From IMG/VR virus record IMGVR_UViG_3300042988_000495, positions 1 through 36,311 of that record: 36,311 nt of DNA, one strand, 5' to 3'. The position numbers were made by a program, and so were the translations under genes. The DNA comes from a virus. How positions within the stretch are numbered: position 1 is the stretch's first letter; each line of letters starts with the position of its first letter. The notes below the pieces were generated by a model that was not told the DNA's origin, ran no database searches, and saw only the letters and a list, made by a program, of their open reading frames with translations. Of the stretch, positions 1 to 8,765 are shown piece after piece.

Positions 1-240
1 CTATAACTACAAGGACAAAACGCTTTCAGCGCGTGATATGCCTAACACTAATCATGCTGGCTTTGGCAATGTCAGCAATGACTTGACTGGCATTTGGTCG
101 AGCGATAGTGATGCATGGGCGGCTGATTTAACCTTCTGGAATAGTGGCGATTTTGTGCCTGGCAGTGCGAGGTGTATTGTTGCCAGCTCAGATGTGAAGC
201 TATACATGATGGATTCTAGCGCGTCTTTTAATGGCACAGT
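1..240. repeat. Terminal direct repeat, left copy (genome closes here)
   Basis: Bases 1-240 recur at 36072-36311 with only two adjacent differences (TG at 112-113, CT at 36183-36184). A single reading frame crosses the junction, so the repeat is best read as the overlap of a circular or circularly permuted map rather than two functional repeats. The unique length is then about 36,071 bp. Confidence 0.9.
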
Positions 241-550
241 GCCAACGGCTTATTTAGAGCGCAGAGGCTTATCGTTTGATGCGCCAGAAAGCATTAAGCT
301 GATTCGCGGCATTCGTCCGCGCATTGTTGGCAATACTGGCTCGACAGTGGTAATAAGCGTTGGCGCAAGTGATGATCCATTCTTAGAGCCTACCTACAGC
401 GCAGTGATGAATCACACGATAGGATCAACCATTGCTAATGATTGTTTGGTTTCAGGCAGATACATTGCCATTAAGATTTCAAATGGCACAGCCTTTCAAT
501 GGCGGCTTGATAGTTTAGATATTGATGTTGAAATACAGGGGACGTGGTAG
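1..550 (+). CDS. Tail/stabilisation protein (P22 gp10-like class), C-terminal part
   Basis: This is the C-terminal part of the protein that begins at 35068. Joining 35068-36071 to 1-550 gives one 517-aa frame. The first in-frame Met here (base 38) is internal, not the true start. The segment has short beta-rich repeats with Trp/Asp turns, as in beta-propeller-like phage tail proteins, and no catalytic motif. It ends one base before the next virion gene (551). The P22 gp10-like role is inferred from position among virion genes and the style of the N-terminus, so it is a class-level guess. Confidence 0.6.
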   Translation, partial: YNYKDKTLSARDMPNTNHAGFGNVSNDLTGIWSSDSDAWAADLTFWNSGDFVPGSARCIVASSDVKLYMMDSSASFNGTVPTAYLERRGLSFDAPESIKLIRGIRPRIVGNTGSTVVISVGASDDPFLEPTYSAVMNHTIGSTIANDCLVSGRYIAIKISNGTAFQWRLDSLDIDVEIQGTW

Positions 551-823
551 ATGCAACCGATAAACAGTAACAGTGCTTTTTATGCACCAAACCCACCGCC
601 GAGCAATCCTGCTGATTTGCAGCGGTTTTTGATCAATGAATTGCAGACGATTCAAACAGCGATCAATTTAATAGCGGCAGGTCATGTTGATGTCACACAT
701 GTCGCGCCAGCAAAACCTCGTGAGGGTGACATTCGATTAGCAGACGGTACAAATTGGAATCCCACAGGCTCAGGTAAAAGGTTTGTTGGTTATCGTGGTG
801 GCGTTTGGGTGGATTTGGGGTAA
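551..823 (+). CDS. Small conserved virion protein
   Basis: A 90-aa protein that starts directly after the upstream stop. The N-terminus is Asn/Pro-rich (NPPPSNPADLQRF), followed by a predicted helix (LINELQTIQTAINL). The C-terminus carries the pattern KPREGDIRLADGTNW...GYRGGVWVDLG. This GD-I-ADGT-NW module recurs in small structural proteins of podovirus-like phages next to tail genes, where it probably sits on the virion surface. There is no signal peptide or membrane segment. The precise role is unknown; placement in the late operon supports a structural function. Confidence 0.65.
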   Translation: MQPINSNSAFYAPNPPPSNPADLQRFLINELQTIQTAINLIAAGHVDVTHVAPAKPREGDIRLADGTNWNPTGSGKRFVGYRGGVWVDLG

Positions 824-826
824 GCA

Positions 827-1315
827 ATGACAATTATTGCATATTTAGGTTTTGAGCCTAAGCATTATCGGGATTATGTGATTCAAATCGAGCCGCTTGA
901 AAAATGTATTGGAGAGCTAACACATCTGCATAAGTTGCAATGGGATGAAATCGAAGAAGATAGACCGCCATTCAAACCTAATTACCTGCCATTCTATTTG
1001 AATGAAAAAGAGAATAAGTTTTTTCAAGTAAATGTTAGAAAAGACAATCATCTGGTTGGTGGCGTAGGCTTTTTCTTATTTGATTCTATGCATACCAGCT
1101 TATTAACAGCGAATGAAACAGCGTTTTTTTTATTGCCTGAGCATAGGAAAGGAATGCTTGCGATGAATCTGTTAAAATATAGCGACAATATACTAAAAAA
1201 TCTTGGTGTTTATGAGATAATCGTAACAGTAAAATCCTATGCCAAAACAGGCAGATTAATTGAACGCTTAGATTTTAAGCAATCGGACACAGTTTACATT
1301 AAGATGGTAAAATAA
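827..1315 (+). CDS. GNAT-family N-acetyltransferase-like protein
   Basis: A 162-aa protein with a GNAT fold pattern. A central beta pair (FFQVNVRKDNHLVGGVGFF) precedes the acetyl-CoA loop around residues 103-112 (PEHRKGMLAM), where R-x-G-x-x-A matches motif A. A C-terminal strand-helix (GVYEIIVTVKSYAK) follows. Enzymes of this family transfer acetyl from acetyl-CoA to amines. Phages often carry one between tail and internal-protein genes, where it may modify a virion or host protein; the substrate cannot be read from sequence. It starts 3 bases after the previous stop and ends 1 base before the next start. Confidence 0.7.
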   Translation: MTIIAYLGFEPKHYRDYVIQIEPLEKCIGELTHLHKLQWDEIEEDRPPFKPNYLPFYLNEKENKFFQVNVRKDNHLVGGVGFFLFDSMHTSLLTANETAFFLLPEHRKGMLAMNLLKYSDNILKNLGVYEIIVTVKSYAKTGRLIERLDFKQSDTVYIKMVK

Positions 1316-1316
1316 A

Positions 1317-3890
1317 ATGTGCGCACCAGACCCCCCATCAAGCACCACGTCAACGGTAACGACTAAGAGTGAAATTCCAGAATGGTTGAAACCATACGTT
1401 GAAGAGCTGTACAAGAAAGGCAAGGATTTTACCGAAGCCAACACACAGTTGTCGCCACAACAGATTGCTGTTAATGACTTTTATAAGGGGCAGCTAACCG
1501 ATTCGCAAAACGCGATGAATGCTCAGGCGTTAGCCAATTCTGGCATGGCTGGGGATATTATCGCGGGTAGATATAACTCAAACATCCAGCCAGTTGACAA
1601 CGCCACGCTACCTGAAAGCATTGCTTATCAAAACGCTTTAGCTAGCCAGTCAGGTTATCAAGATGCAAATGTCGCGCAAAGTCCTACTTATCAAGATGCT
1701 TTAGCTAATCAATTAGCAACGCCATTCTCACCTGTGAGTGCAAGCAATTACAGCGGCTCTATGCCGTCAAGCACGGCATTTAATCAGCAAGGCTATTCTG
1801 GTATCGGTGCAATTAATGGCATTAGCTATGATCCGTCAGTTGTCGATTCTAATATCAAAGCAGGTAATATCGATATTAGCAAAGCCATGAAAGCTGATAA
1901 TATCAACAATGCTAGCTTTAGATCAGCAAAAGCCCAGCAGACAGACGATTATAACAAAGTTGCAGCAACCAAAATGCAATCGCAGGATGGTTATAAAGCA
2001 ACGGATAGCAATGTTCCGCAATGGTTGAAAAACGTAGTGAACGCGCAAGGTAGTAACATTGGCGCGGCGTTATCTTCGCCTTATGAGCAAGCAACTGGCA
2101 TGACAGCTGATACTGCACTTAGTGATTTAATTAATGGCAGGTCATCACAAGGCACGTTGGACCCTACCAATGCATTGAGCAAAATCCTACAAGGTACAGC
2201 AGATAATCCTTATTTGCGATCAATGAATCAAGCTAACATTGATCAAGCTATGCAGGGTTACCGTGATGCCATTCAAGAGATGAACCAACAGATTATGCCG
2301 AGCATTAACAATGATGCTTTTGCGTCTGGGCAATATGGTGGTTCACGGCAGGGCATAGCGCAAGGTTTAGCTATGCAACAAGCTGAAAGAAATGCTCGCG
2401 ACCTATCCATTGCAGCGATGAATAGCGGCAATAATCTTTACGGTAACGCTTACGAGTCAGCTCAACAGCGTATGGCAGCGGCAGCTGGTGAATTGAATCA
2501 GCAAGGCGCACAGAATCAACAATTCAATGCATCGAATCAGAATGCATTAAATCAGTTTAATGCTGGTCAATTTAATGATATGGCTAAGTTTAATGCTGCC
2601 AATAATTTACAGAATAATCAGTTTAATGCGCAGCAACGGCAATCAGCTAATCAATTCAATGCGGCGAATAATCTTGATTTGTCCAAATTCAATGCGCAGA
2701 ATCAAAATGAATTGAACGCATTGCGTTATCAAAATGAATTGCAGAATAATCAATTCAATGCGCAAAACGACACGCAAGCATCACAATTTAATGCACAGCA
2801 GCAATTTAATCGTGATCAATTCAATGCGCAAACAGTCAATGATATTGCTTTAGCCAATGCCGCAAATAAACTGCAAAGCCAACAATTTAATACAGCTGCT
2901 CAAAACGATATGTTGCGGTTTAACGCGCAGAATGCGATGGCTAATAGTCAATTTAATCAGGGGCAGCGTAATCAAATGCTTGCCAATGATGCTAATCTTT
3001 ACGCGCAACTGGCAGGTCAGAATGTCCAAAACGCATTAGATGCTAGCAAATTCAACACATCAACCAACGCGCAGAACCAACAGTTTAATGCACAAAACGC
3101 TTTTGATGCTAGCAAATTTAATCAATCTAATGCATTGAATGCGCTACAGTTTGATGCGTCTAATGCGTTGCAAAATCAGCAATTTAACGCAACAAACGAT
3201 TTGCAAAATCAGCAATATCTTTATGGTCAACAAATGCAGAATAATCAATTCATGGATACGCAGGCAAACAACATTGCTCTTGCTAATGCACAGAATCAAA
3301 TGAATTATGATCAATACAATGCAAATGCGCTAAATGATTTAAGCAAATTTAATGCGTCAAATAATCTGCAAAATCAACAATTCAATACTTCGACATTGAA
3401 TAACATGGCGCAATTCAACGCATCAAATAATATGCAAAATAGTCAATACAACACAGGGCAATTAAATGACTTCGCTAAGTTTAACGCGGCAAATAATCTG
3501 CAAAACCAGCAATATCTTTATGGGCAAGGTGTTCAGAATAATCAATTTAATGCTAATTTAGGCGTTACTAATAATCAACAAGCACTTGACCAGTCAAAGC
3601 AAAATTTTGCTAACACGATGGCAGGTAATGAACTGCAACGCATGAATTTGCAAGATCAATTATCTGGTCAAAATTACATCTATAATCAGCGCAACTCTTT
3701 GACTAATTACGGTCTAAATCGTGAAATTGACATGCTCAACTTAATGTCTTCAATGATCGGCATGGGCGGTAATTTTGGTGGCACAACAACAGGTACACAA
3801 CCTTATTATTATGGCGGTGGTGGCAGCATATTCGGTCAAGCATTAGGCGCAGGCGCGGCAGGATTAGGGGCTTATGGATTATTTAAGTAA
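1317..3890 (+). CDS. Large Asn/Gln-rich hendecad-repeat virion protein (probable ejected protein)
   Basis: An 857-aa protein. Residues 1-60 hold a conserved-looking head (PEWLKPYVEELY). Residues 60-400 are low-complexity with a helical block around 310-395. Residues 403-754 are 11-residue repeats of the type F-N-A-x-N-x-L-x-N-Q-Q. The C-terminus is Gly-rich with a hydrophobic end (GQALGAGAAGLGAYGLF). Gene order (tail protein, GNAT, this, cupin, Ala/Gly-rich protein, hydrolase-like protein, large protein) resembles the internal or ejection protein block of podoviruses. It overlaps the next gene by 17 bases. The second residue is Cys, but there is no preceding signal peptide, so a lipoprotein is unlikely. 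Confidence 0.65.
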   Translation: MCAPDPPSSTTSTVTTKSEIPEWLKPYVEELYKKGKDFTEANTQLSPQQIAVNDFYKGQLTDSQNAMNAQALANSGMAGDIIAGRYNSNIQPVDNATLPESIAYQNALASQSGYQDANVAQSPTYQDALANQLATPFSPVSASNYSGSMPSSTAFNQQGYSGIGAINGISYDPSVVDSNIKAGNIDISKAMKADNINNASFRSAKAQQTDDYNKVAATKMQSQDGYKATDSNVPQWLKNVVNAQGSNIGAALSSPYEQATGMTADTALSDLINGRSSQGTLDPTNALSKILQGTADNPYLRSMNQANIDQAMQGYRDAIQEMNQQIMPSINNDAFASGQYGGSRQGIAQGLAMQQAERNARDLSIAAMNSGNNLYGNAYESAQQRMAAAAGELNQQGAQNQQFNASNQNALNQFNAGQFNDMAKFNAANNLQNNQFNAQQRQSANQFNAANNLDLSKFNAQNQNELNALRYQNELQNNQFNAQNDTQASQFNAQQQFNRDQFNAQTVNDIALANAANKLQSQQFNTAAQNDMLRFNAQNAMANSQFNQGQRNQMLANDANLYAQLAGQNVQNALDASKFNTSTNAQNQQFNAQNAFDASKFNQSNALNALQFDASNALQNQQFNATNDLQNQQYLYGQQMQNNQFMDTQANNIALANAQNQMNYDQYNANALNDLSKFNASNNLQNQQFNTSTLNNMAQFNASNNMQNSQYNTGQLNDFAKFNAANNLQNQQYLYGQGVQNNQFNANLGVTNNQQALDQSKQNFANTMAGNELQRMNLQDQLSGQNYIYNQRNSLTNYGLNREIDMLNLMSSMIGMGGNFGGTTTGTQPYYYGGGGSIFGQALGAGAAGLGAYGLFK
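2523..3578 (+). repeat. 11-residue (33-bp) repeat array in coding sequence
   Basis: Residues 403 to 754 of the large virion protein. The aromatic/hydrophobic anchor (F, sometimes Y, A or L) recurs at 403, 414, 425 and so on to 744, with exactly 31 steps of 11 residues and no insertion or deletion. A few steps (557, 568) have Asn or Gln at the anchor. DNA copies have diverged, so this is an old array, not a recent tandem expansion. Confidence 0.9.
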
Positions 3891-4254
3891 ACTCGTTGAT
3901 GTTGAGGGATTCATCAAAGCCTTGCCAGATTCGGTTGCGGCTAGTGAATTCCCGTTAGATCATTATTTCGTTGACGGTATGTGTGCGCGTGCAGTTCATA
4001 TTCCAGCTGGCATGGTCGTGGTCGGTAAACTCCACAAAAAAGCGCATTTGTCTGTTTTAGCTCAAGGCACATTGCGTATATTTGACGGTTTGGATTACAA
4101 AGAAATTACTGCACCATACGTTTGCATTGATAAGGCTGGCATTAAGCGCATTGGTTATGCGATAACAGACTGCACGTTTATCAATATCGTGCGCACAGAC
4201 GCGACAAACGTCGCTGACTTAGAGAATGAATGCGTTTTAACGGAGGCGGTATGA
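3874..4254 (+). CDS. Cupin-like small protein
   Basis: A 126-aa protein with a single-domain cupin pattern. The conserved G-x-x-HKKAHLSVLAQGTLRIFDG stretch lies around residues 50-70, followed by the second beta motif with Y-V-x-I-DKAGIKRIGYA. The usual metal-binding HxH...E is only partly kept (H-K-K-A-H). Small cupins of this type occur among phage virion genes with unknown ligands. It overlaps both neighbours (17 bases upstream, ATGA downstream), so it is translated with the internal virion proteins. Confidence 0.6.
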   Translation: MDYLSKLVDVEGFIKALPDSVAASEFPLDHYFVDGMCARAVHIPAGMVVVGKLHKKAHLSVLAQGTLRIFDGLDYKEITAPYVCIDKAGIKRIGYAITDCTFINIVRTDATNVADLENECVLTEAV

Positions 4255-4841
4255 GTTTCGTTTCAATTGGCGCAACAGCGGCAAGCATTGCCAGCGCAAT
4301 CGGTAGTGGTATCGGTGCAGTTGGTAGTGGCATTGGTGGGTTGTTAGGCATTGGTGGTGCGGCAGCAGGTGGAACAGCAGCGGCTGGTATTGGTGGCGCG
4401 GCGGCAGGTAGCGCGTTAGGTGCGGCAGGCGCAGGGATGGGCGCAGGGGCAATCGCACCATTAGCGGCAACAGGCGCATCAGCTGGGCTCGGCACACTTG
4501 GCGCAGCAGGCACGGCGGCAGGTAGTTCAATACTCGGCAGTGGTATGGGTGCGTTAAGCGCTGGAACAACCGCAGGACTTGGAGCAGCCGCAGCACCAGG
4601 ATTAGGCGCAGCCATGGGTGCTGCGGGCGCGGGAACAGCACTGCCAATGGCGGCATCATTAGGCGGTGCAGGGCTTTCAACAGGCATGTCAACAGCTCAA
4701 GGTTTAGGGCTGTTAGGCCAAGGCATGAAGCTAATGCAAGGTGATGATAATCAACAACGCCCACAACCAACGCCAGCACCTGCGCCTAGAATGGGTGGTT
4801 CACCTTATCAACCACCACAATTGAGAACATTCGGGAGGTAA
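4251..4841 (+). CDS. Ala/Gly-rich membrane-active virion protein (probable ejection protein)
   Basis: A 196-aa protein. The ATG at 4251 overlaps the cupin stop (ATGA) and follows a GGAGG at 4242-4246, so it is preferred over the in-frame ATG at 4230. Residues 1-150 are almost wholly Ala, Gly, Ser, Ile and Leu with glycine-zipper-like spacing (IGSGIGAVGSGIGG), able to span or insert in membranes. The tail is Pro/Gln-rich. This composition and place match small ejected proteins that help build a channel through the cell envelope (T7 gp14 or P22 gp7 class); that is an analogy, not a shown homology. Confidence 0.6.
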   Translation: MSFVSIGATAASIASAIGSGIGAVGSGIGGLLGIGGAAAGGTAAAGIGGAAAGSALGAAGAGMGAGAIAPLAATGASAGLGTLGAAGTAAGSSILGSGMGALSAGTTAGLGAAAAPGLGAAMGAAGAGTALPMAASLGGAGLSTGMSTAQGLGLLGQGMKLMQGDDNQQRPQPTPAPAPRMGGSPYQPPQLRTFGR

Positions 4842-4843
4842 AA

Positions 4844-6313
4844 ATGCCTGGTTTGCTTGATATGGATAAAAGAACAGCTATGGGGTTACTCATGGCTGGC
4901 GGTCAAATGATGGGCGGCAATAGGAATGCGCTAGGTTCAATCGGTGATGGCTTGAATGCTTTTGTGCAAAGCCTTTTCATGCAGGATCAGCTCGAAAGAG
5001 AGCGTGCGCGTCAAGAAAAGCAAGACGCACGGCAATCGCGTTTAGACGATGCGTCAATTGCAAAAGATATGGCGCAGGTTGAGCATTACAAGAATCAACC
5101 GATTGGTGGCGACCCTTACTGGACAACATTAGACACACCAAACGGATTAGTGAAATTTAATACCAGAACTGGCGAAGCGTTGCCGATTGAATTAAATGGT
5201 CAAACATTAATGAAATCAGCAAGCGACCCATTCCAACAAGGCGCGATTGCGGCGGCAAAACAAGGCGTTAAACCATTGACCATCGATAATCCAGACGGCT
5301 CTAAGACTACAGCGTTGACTGGGCAATTGTTTAATATGCCAACCAATAACAACATCGGCAATTTGCGAACACTTGACGGCAAAGGCTTTCAATCGTTTGC
5401 AACGCCAGAGGAAGGGCAGCAGGCGTTAAGTCGTCAAATTGCATTGTATTCAACAAAACATGGCATTGATAATTTACTTGATTTTACGTCACGTTACGCG
5501 CGAAAAGGCGACGGTAATAATGATCCTGTTGCTTATGCTAGATTTCTGTCACAGCAAACTGGCATCCCGTTAGATGCGCGTGGTATTGACTTCTCAAACC
5601 CACAAATTAACGCTGCAATGTCAAAAGCTATTCCGTTGATGGAACAGGGCTGGTCAAAAGCAGGAAAGCCAAGAAGTCAGCCGCTAGAGATGGGCGTTGT
5701 TGGTGGCGCGGGATTAGCTATTCAAAATGGTGTGCCACCAAAAGAGGCATTTGAAAAGGCAGGGCAAATTGTCGATAGTACAAAACAAGCCCTAAACGAT
5801 GCAAAGCAAGGGTTCTATAAAGGGCAATCAACCGCCGATAAGTTAGCATTAGAAACGCAAGCCAAGCTGCAACAAGACCAAAACAAAGCAGGCGTTGAGT
5901 TGGCTCAAAAGCAAGCTGAAGCACAACAGAAAAAAACGCAATCCGCTAATAATTCACTGGCATTGCTTGAACAAGCAGAGCCTTTGATTGAAACGGCAAC
6001 AAATAGCGGTGCAGGTGCTTTGATGGATGATGCTATGGCATTCTTTGGTAAAAGTACGCAAGGCGCAAATTCAGCGCAAGCACTCAAAGCACTCGGCGCA
6101 AATTTAGTAACGCAAATGCCAAGAATGGAAGGTCCACAATCTGATAAAGACGCTCAGCTTTACAAAGAAATGGCTGGTCAAATTGCTGACCCATGGATTC
6201 CCAAAGCGCGAAAAATGGCAGCATTGCAAACAATTAAAGAAATTCAAACACGCTACGCAACGCCACCAACGCAACAAGCTAACGGTGGTTGGTCAATTAA
6301 GGCGGTGGAATAA
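4844..6313 (+). CDS. Internal virion protein with peptidoglycan-hydrolase-like domain
   Basis: A 489-aa protein with a strong GGGAGG-type ribosome site. Residues 45-85 form a charged helix (LERERARQEKQDARQS). Residues 165-275 carry the N-N-x-GNLR...F-x-SF-x-T-x-EEG-x-x-AL...Y-x-x-KHGI...YA...N-D-P-x-A-Y pattern known from lysozyme-like phage structural proteins that open the cell wall during DNA entry. The C-terminal half is helical and Gln/Ala/Lys-rich. It overlaps the next gene by one base (TAATG). Enzyme activity is inferred from the pattern, and the catalytic residue cannot be fixed by eye. Confidence 0.6.
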   Translation: MPGLLDMDKRTAMGLLMAGGQMMGGNRNALGSIGDGLNAFVQSLFMQDQLERERARQEKQDARQSRLDDASIAKDMAQVEHYKNQPIGGDPYWTTLDTPNGLVKFNTRTGEALPIELNGQTLMKSASDPFQQGAIAAAKQGVKPLTIDNPDGSKTTALTGQLFNMPTNNNIGNLRTLDGKGFQSFATPEEGQQALSRQIALYSTKHGIDNLLDFTSRYARKGDGNNDPVAYARFLSQQTGIPLDARGIDFSNPQINAAMSKAIPLMEQGWSKAGKPRSQPLEMGVVGGAGLAIQNGVPPKEAFEKAGQIVDSTKQALNDAKQGFYKGQSTADKLALETQAKLQQDQNKAGVELAQKQAEAQQKKTQSANNSLALLEQAEPLIETATNSGAGALMDDAMAFFGKSTQGANSAQALKALGANLVTQMPRMEGPQSDKDAQLYKEMAGQIADPWIPKARKMAALQTIKEIQTRYATPPTQQANGGWSIKAVE

Positions 6314-8538
6314 TGCCAAAATATGTCATCACGTCACCAGACGGTAAAAAATACGAAGTCACCGCGCCAGAAGGTGCAAGCCAAAACGATGTTTTAGCGT
6401 TTGTGATGTCACAGCATCAAGACGCGCCAGCGCAGCCACAAGCACAAATTGAAGAACCTAGCCTGATGGTTGGGATTGGCAAAGGCATGAATGATGTGGC
6501 GCGTGGCTTAGGTGATTTAGTCGGCAAGCCTAATTGGACAGGCATTGAACCATACGCAAAAGCAGATGAGAAAATTAATAGCTCTGCTATTGGTTCAATT
6601 GGTCAAGTCATGGGTAACATGGCGGCAACAGCTCCAGCCATGCTCATACCTGGCGCGAATTCTTTGCTGGGTAGTGCTGCTATTGGGGCTGGTACAAGCG
6701 CACTAACCACCGAAGGCAATGCTGACAAAAGACTTGAGGCTGGCGCGATGGGCGGTGTGTTAGGTGGCGCGGGTTCACTTATTCCTTACGCGGCTAAGTT
6801 AATTGCTAAGACGTTTGCGCCTTTTGGCTCAACCAAGCAAAAGGAAGCCATCATCGGGCGAATGCTCAACAAAATCACAGAAGAAAACGCACCAGACATC
6901 ATTGCAAGACTTGAAGGGGCGCAGCCGTTAATTGCGGGCAGCAATCCAACAGCGGCAGAGGTTGCCAACAGTGGCGGCATTGCGGCTATTCAACGATTTG
7001 CGGCGGCTGCTAATCCTGAAAAGTTTGCGCATCGTGACATGGAAAACGCAGCGGCTAGATATAAAGCATTGCAAGATATTGCAGGCGATGAAAGTAAATT
7101 GCAGGCGGCAATACAAAATAGAAGCCTAGCAACTGGGGATGATTACACAGCCATTCACGATCTGATGGTTCAATCTTCACCAGATTTAGAACGGATACTA
7201 AAAACAGATGCAGGAAAGCAAGCAATTTCCAATGCGAGAAAAATTGCTGAGAATGAATATCGTCAATTTGGCGAAAGAATGCCTGGCATGATGAGTGATG
7301 TTGAAAAGAGCGATTTTTTACAGGCATCAGCGCAACAACCAAATAAGCAACCATCAACACATTGGACGCGTCAACCAGTTAATGTTGAGCGTGATAATCT
7401 TTTGACTGCCATTAGAAAAAAAGGCGGCATCAATAAGAATATGGCGCAAGAAACTTATGGTAACAGAATATGGGAGGACTTACCTGCTGGATTATTTAGG
7501 AATGACGGCGGGCATTCGCTTGATGATATGATAACGATGCTAGCTGAGGATGGTTACGTTTCAGAAACGTTAATGCCTAAAGACTTGGTTAAGATGCTAT
7601 ACGATGGGGCGGATAATTCTTTTAGTGCGTCAAAGCAAAGTTATGACGATGTTTTTGAACGTCCAATGACTGAATCAGACTTCCAAGCTAGCCAAATGGA
7701 TAGATTGATTAGCGCGTTAGAGAAGCAAAACGAAAGAAAAAACACTCCAAAACCAAAGCAAGAAACCTCGCCTTATGAATCTTTTTACTATGGAAAAGAC
7801 TTACACAACATCCAGCGTTCATTAGGCGCGATGGCTGGTGATATTAATACAGACCCTGTTATGCGGCATTCAATCGGCAATGTTTTAAATGATTACAAAT
7901 CAATTTTAGAACGTGATATCCCAGGCTTATTAACAGTTAACCAACGTTACGCCGAACTAAGCAAGCCAATCAACCAAATGCAGGTCGGTCAAGAATTGCT
8001 TAATAAATTAGGCGGGGCATTAACGCAACATGGCGCAAGTGCAAGCGAGATGTCATCACGTTACGCGACAGCTCTCAATGATGTGCGCGGCAATCTGGTT
8101 AAAAATGCGACAGGTGGCATTAAGAAGGATTTAGAAGATGTAATGACTCCTGAGCAAATGACAACGCTCAAAAACATAGCTGAAGAGCTGGCGCGTAAGA
8201 AAAACGCCAATGATTTAGGGCGTGGTGCGGGTTCAAATACATTCCAAAATTTCTCAATGAATGGATTAGCCGAAGCGGCAGGCATTCCGTCATCGGTTAG
8301 CGGATTGCTGCAAGTGTTGCCGCCTGTGAATATGGCAAAATCGCTGGCAAGCAAACTTTACGAAGCACCTGAAAAAGAAATGCGTGGTTTGCTTGCTGAC
8401 GCGCTTTTAACACCATCAGAAACAGCTCGATTGATGAAAAAAGGTCAAAAGAAAACCACGCTTGATAAGCTAAACAACAAAAAGCAATATGGTGGATTGC
8501 TGGGCATTGGTTTAACGAATACTTACCAAAATCAATAA
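6313..8538 (+). CDS. Large internal/ejection virion protein
   Basis: A 741-aa protein. Residues 1-35 are the small P-D-G-K-x-Y-E-V-x-A-P-E-G-A motif often found at the N-terminus of phage ejection proteins. Residues 95-160 are Ala/Gly-rich and hydrophobic (NMAATAPAMLIPGANSLLG), a likely membrane-interacting part. The rest is long and helical with polar heptads. It is the last gene of the late region and faces the leftward operon tail to tail. No nuclease, transglycosylase or polymerase motif is visible. It probably travels in the head and enters the host with DNA. Confidence 0.55.
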   Translation: MPKYVITSPDGKKYEVTAPEGASQNDVLAFVMSQHQDAPAQPQAQIEEPSLMVGIGKGMNDVARGLGDLVGKPNWTGIEPYAKADEKINSSAIGSIGQVMGNMAATAPAMLIPGANSLLGSAAIGAGTSALTTEGNADKRLEAGAMGGVLGGAGSLIPYAAKLIAKTFAPFGSTKQKEAIIGRMLNKITEENAPDIIARLEGAQPLIAGSNPTAAEVANSGGIAAIQRFAAAANPEKFAHRDMENAAARYKALQDIAGDESKLQAAIQNRSLATGDDYTAIHDLMVQSSPDLERILKTDAGKQAISNARKIAENEYRQFGERMPGMMSDVEKSDFLQASAQQPNKQPSTHWTRQPVNVERDNLLTAIRKKGGINKNMAQETYGNRIWEDLPAGLFRNDGGHSLDDMITMLAEDGYVSETLMPKDLVKMLYDGADNSFSASKQSYDDVFERPMTESDFQASQMDRLISALEKQNERKNTPKPKQETSPYESFYYGKDLHNIQRSLGAMAGDINTDPVMRHSIGNVLNDYKSILERDIPGLLTVNQRYAELSKPINQMQVGQELLNKLGGALTQHGASASEMSSRYATALNDVRGNLVKNATGGIKKDLEDVMTPEQMTTLKNIAEELARKKNANDLGRGAGSNTFQNFSMNGLAEAAGIPSSVSGLLQVLPPVNMAKSLASKLYEAPEKEMRGLLADALLTPSETARLMKKGQKKTTLDKLNNKKQYGGLLGIGLTNTYQNQ

Positions 8539-8554
8539 GTTTACTCGTAAGCCA

Positions 8555-8671
8555 TTAAAATATCTTTGACGATACCGCATAGTCTGCTTGCGTTCGTGTT
8601 AATAATCTCAATGGCTCAATCGTTGATTCTGTGAAAATATCGTTGTCGCGCTTACGTTGTTTTTTAGACAT
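8555..8671 (-). CDS. 38-aa protein, possible N-terminal remnant of a PhoH-like ATPase
   Basis: ATG at 8671, stop at 8555. The product is basic at the start (MSKKQRKRD), then has I-E-P-L-x-x-L-T-x-x-Q-x-x-Y, which resembles the I-x-PL-x-x-x-T-x-x-Q-x-x-Y stretch just before the Walker A motif in phage PhoH-family ATPases. The frame stops before any P-loop, so it is either a truncated gene or an unrelated small protein. It is the last gene of the leftward operon, 17 bases from the convergent late-region stop. Confidence 0.4.
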   Translation of the reverse strand: MSKKQRKRDNDIFTESTIEPLRLLTRTQADYAVSSKIF

Positions 8672-8674
8672 GCT

Positions 8675-8764
8675 TTAATCTTCCAGTTCTTGAAATAAGC
8701 GTTCAAAATCCATAAGTGCATCAATGATGCTGTCAACAACCACTTGAATGTACCACAACCACAT
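8675..8764 (-). CDS. 29-aa hydrophobic/acidic microprotein
   Basis: ATG at 8764 lies five bases after a GAGGT ribosome site that is inside the end of the upstream 50-aa gene. The product starts MWLWYIQVVVDSII and ends in an acidic helix (FERLFQELED), so it may be an amphipathic or membrane-touching peptide. It fits tightly between two other small genes, which supports it being translated. Function unknown. Confidence 0.4.
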   Translation of the reverse strand: MWLWYIQVVVDSIIDALMDFERLFQELED

Positions 8765-8765
8765 T

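Noticed and set aside
1-240. Functional direct terminal repeat of a linear genome
   Set aside because: A gene runs through the junction and the copies differ by two bases, so a circular overlap is simpler; only read depth could decide.
2523-3578. Possible CRISPR-like or satellite repeat array
   Set aside because: The 33-base period is in frame, without spacers, and conserved at the protein level, so it is a coding repeat.
4181-4779. Long minus-strand frames opposite the Ala/Gly-rich protein
   Set aside because: They mirror Ala/Gly codons (Pro/Ala-rich product), have no ribosome site and face a well-placed plus-strand gene.
8539-8554. Bidirectional terminator between the converging late and early regions
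   Set aside because: Only a weak CTTAC/GTAAG pairing without U run is present, so no terminator can be called.
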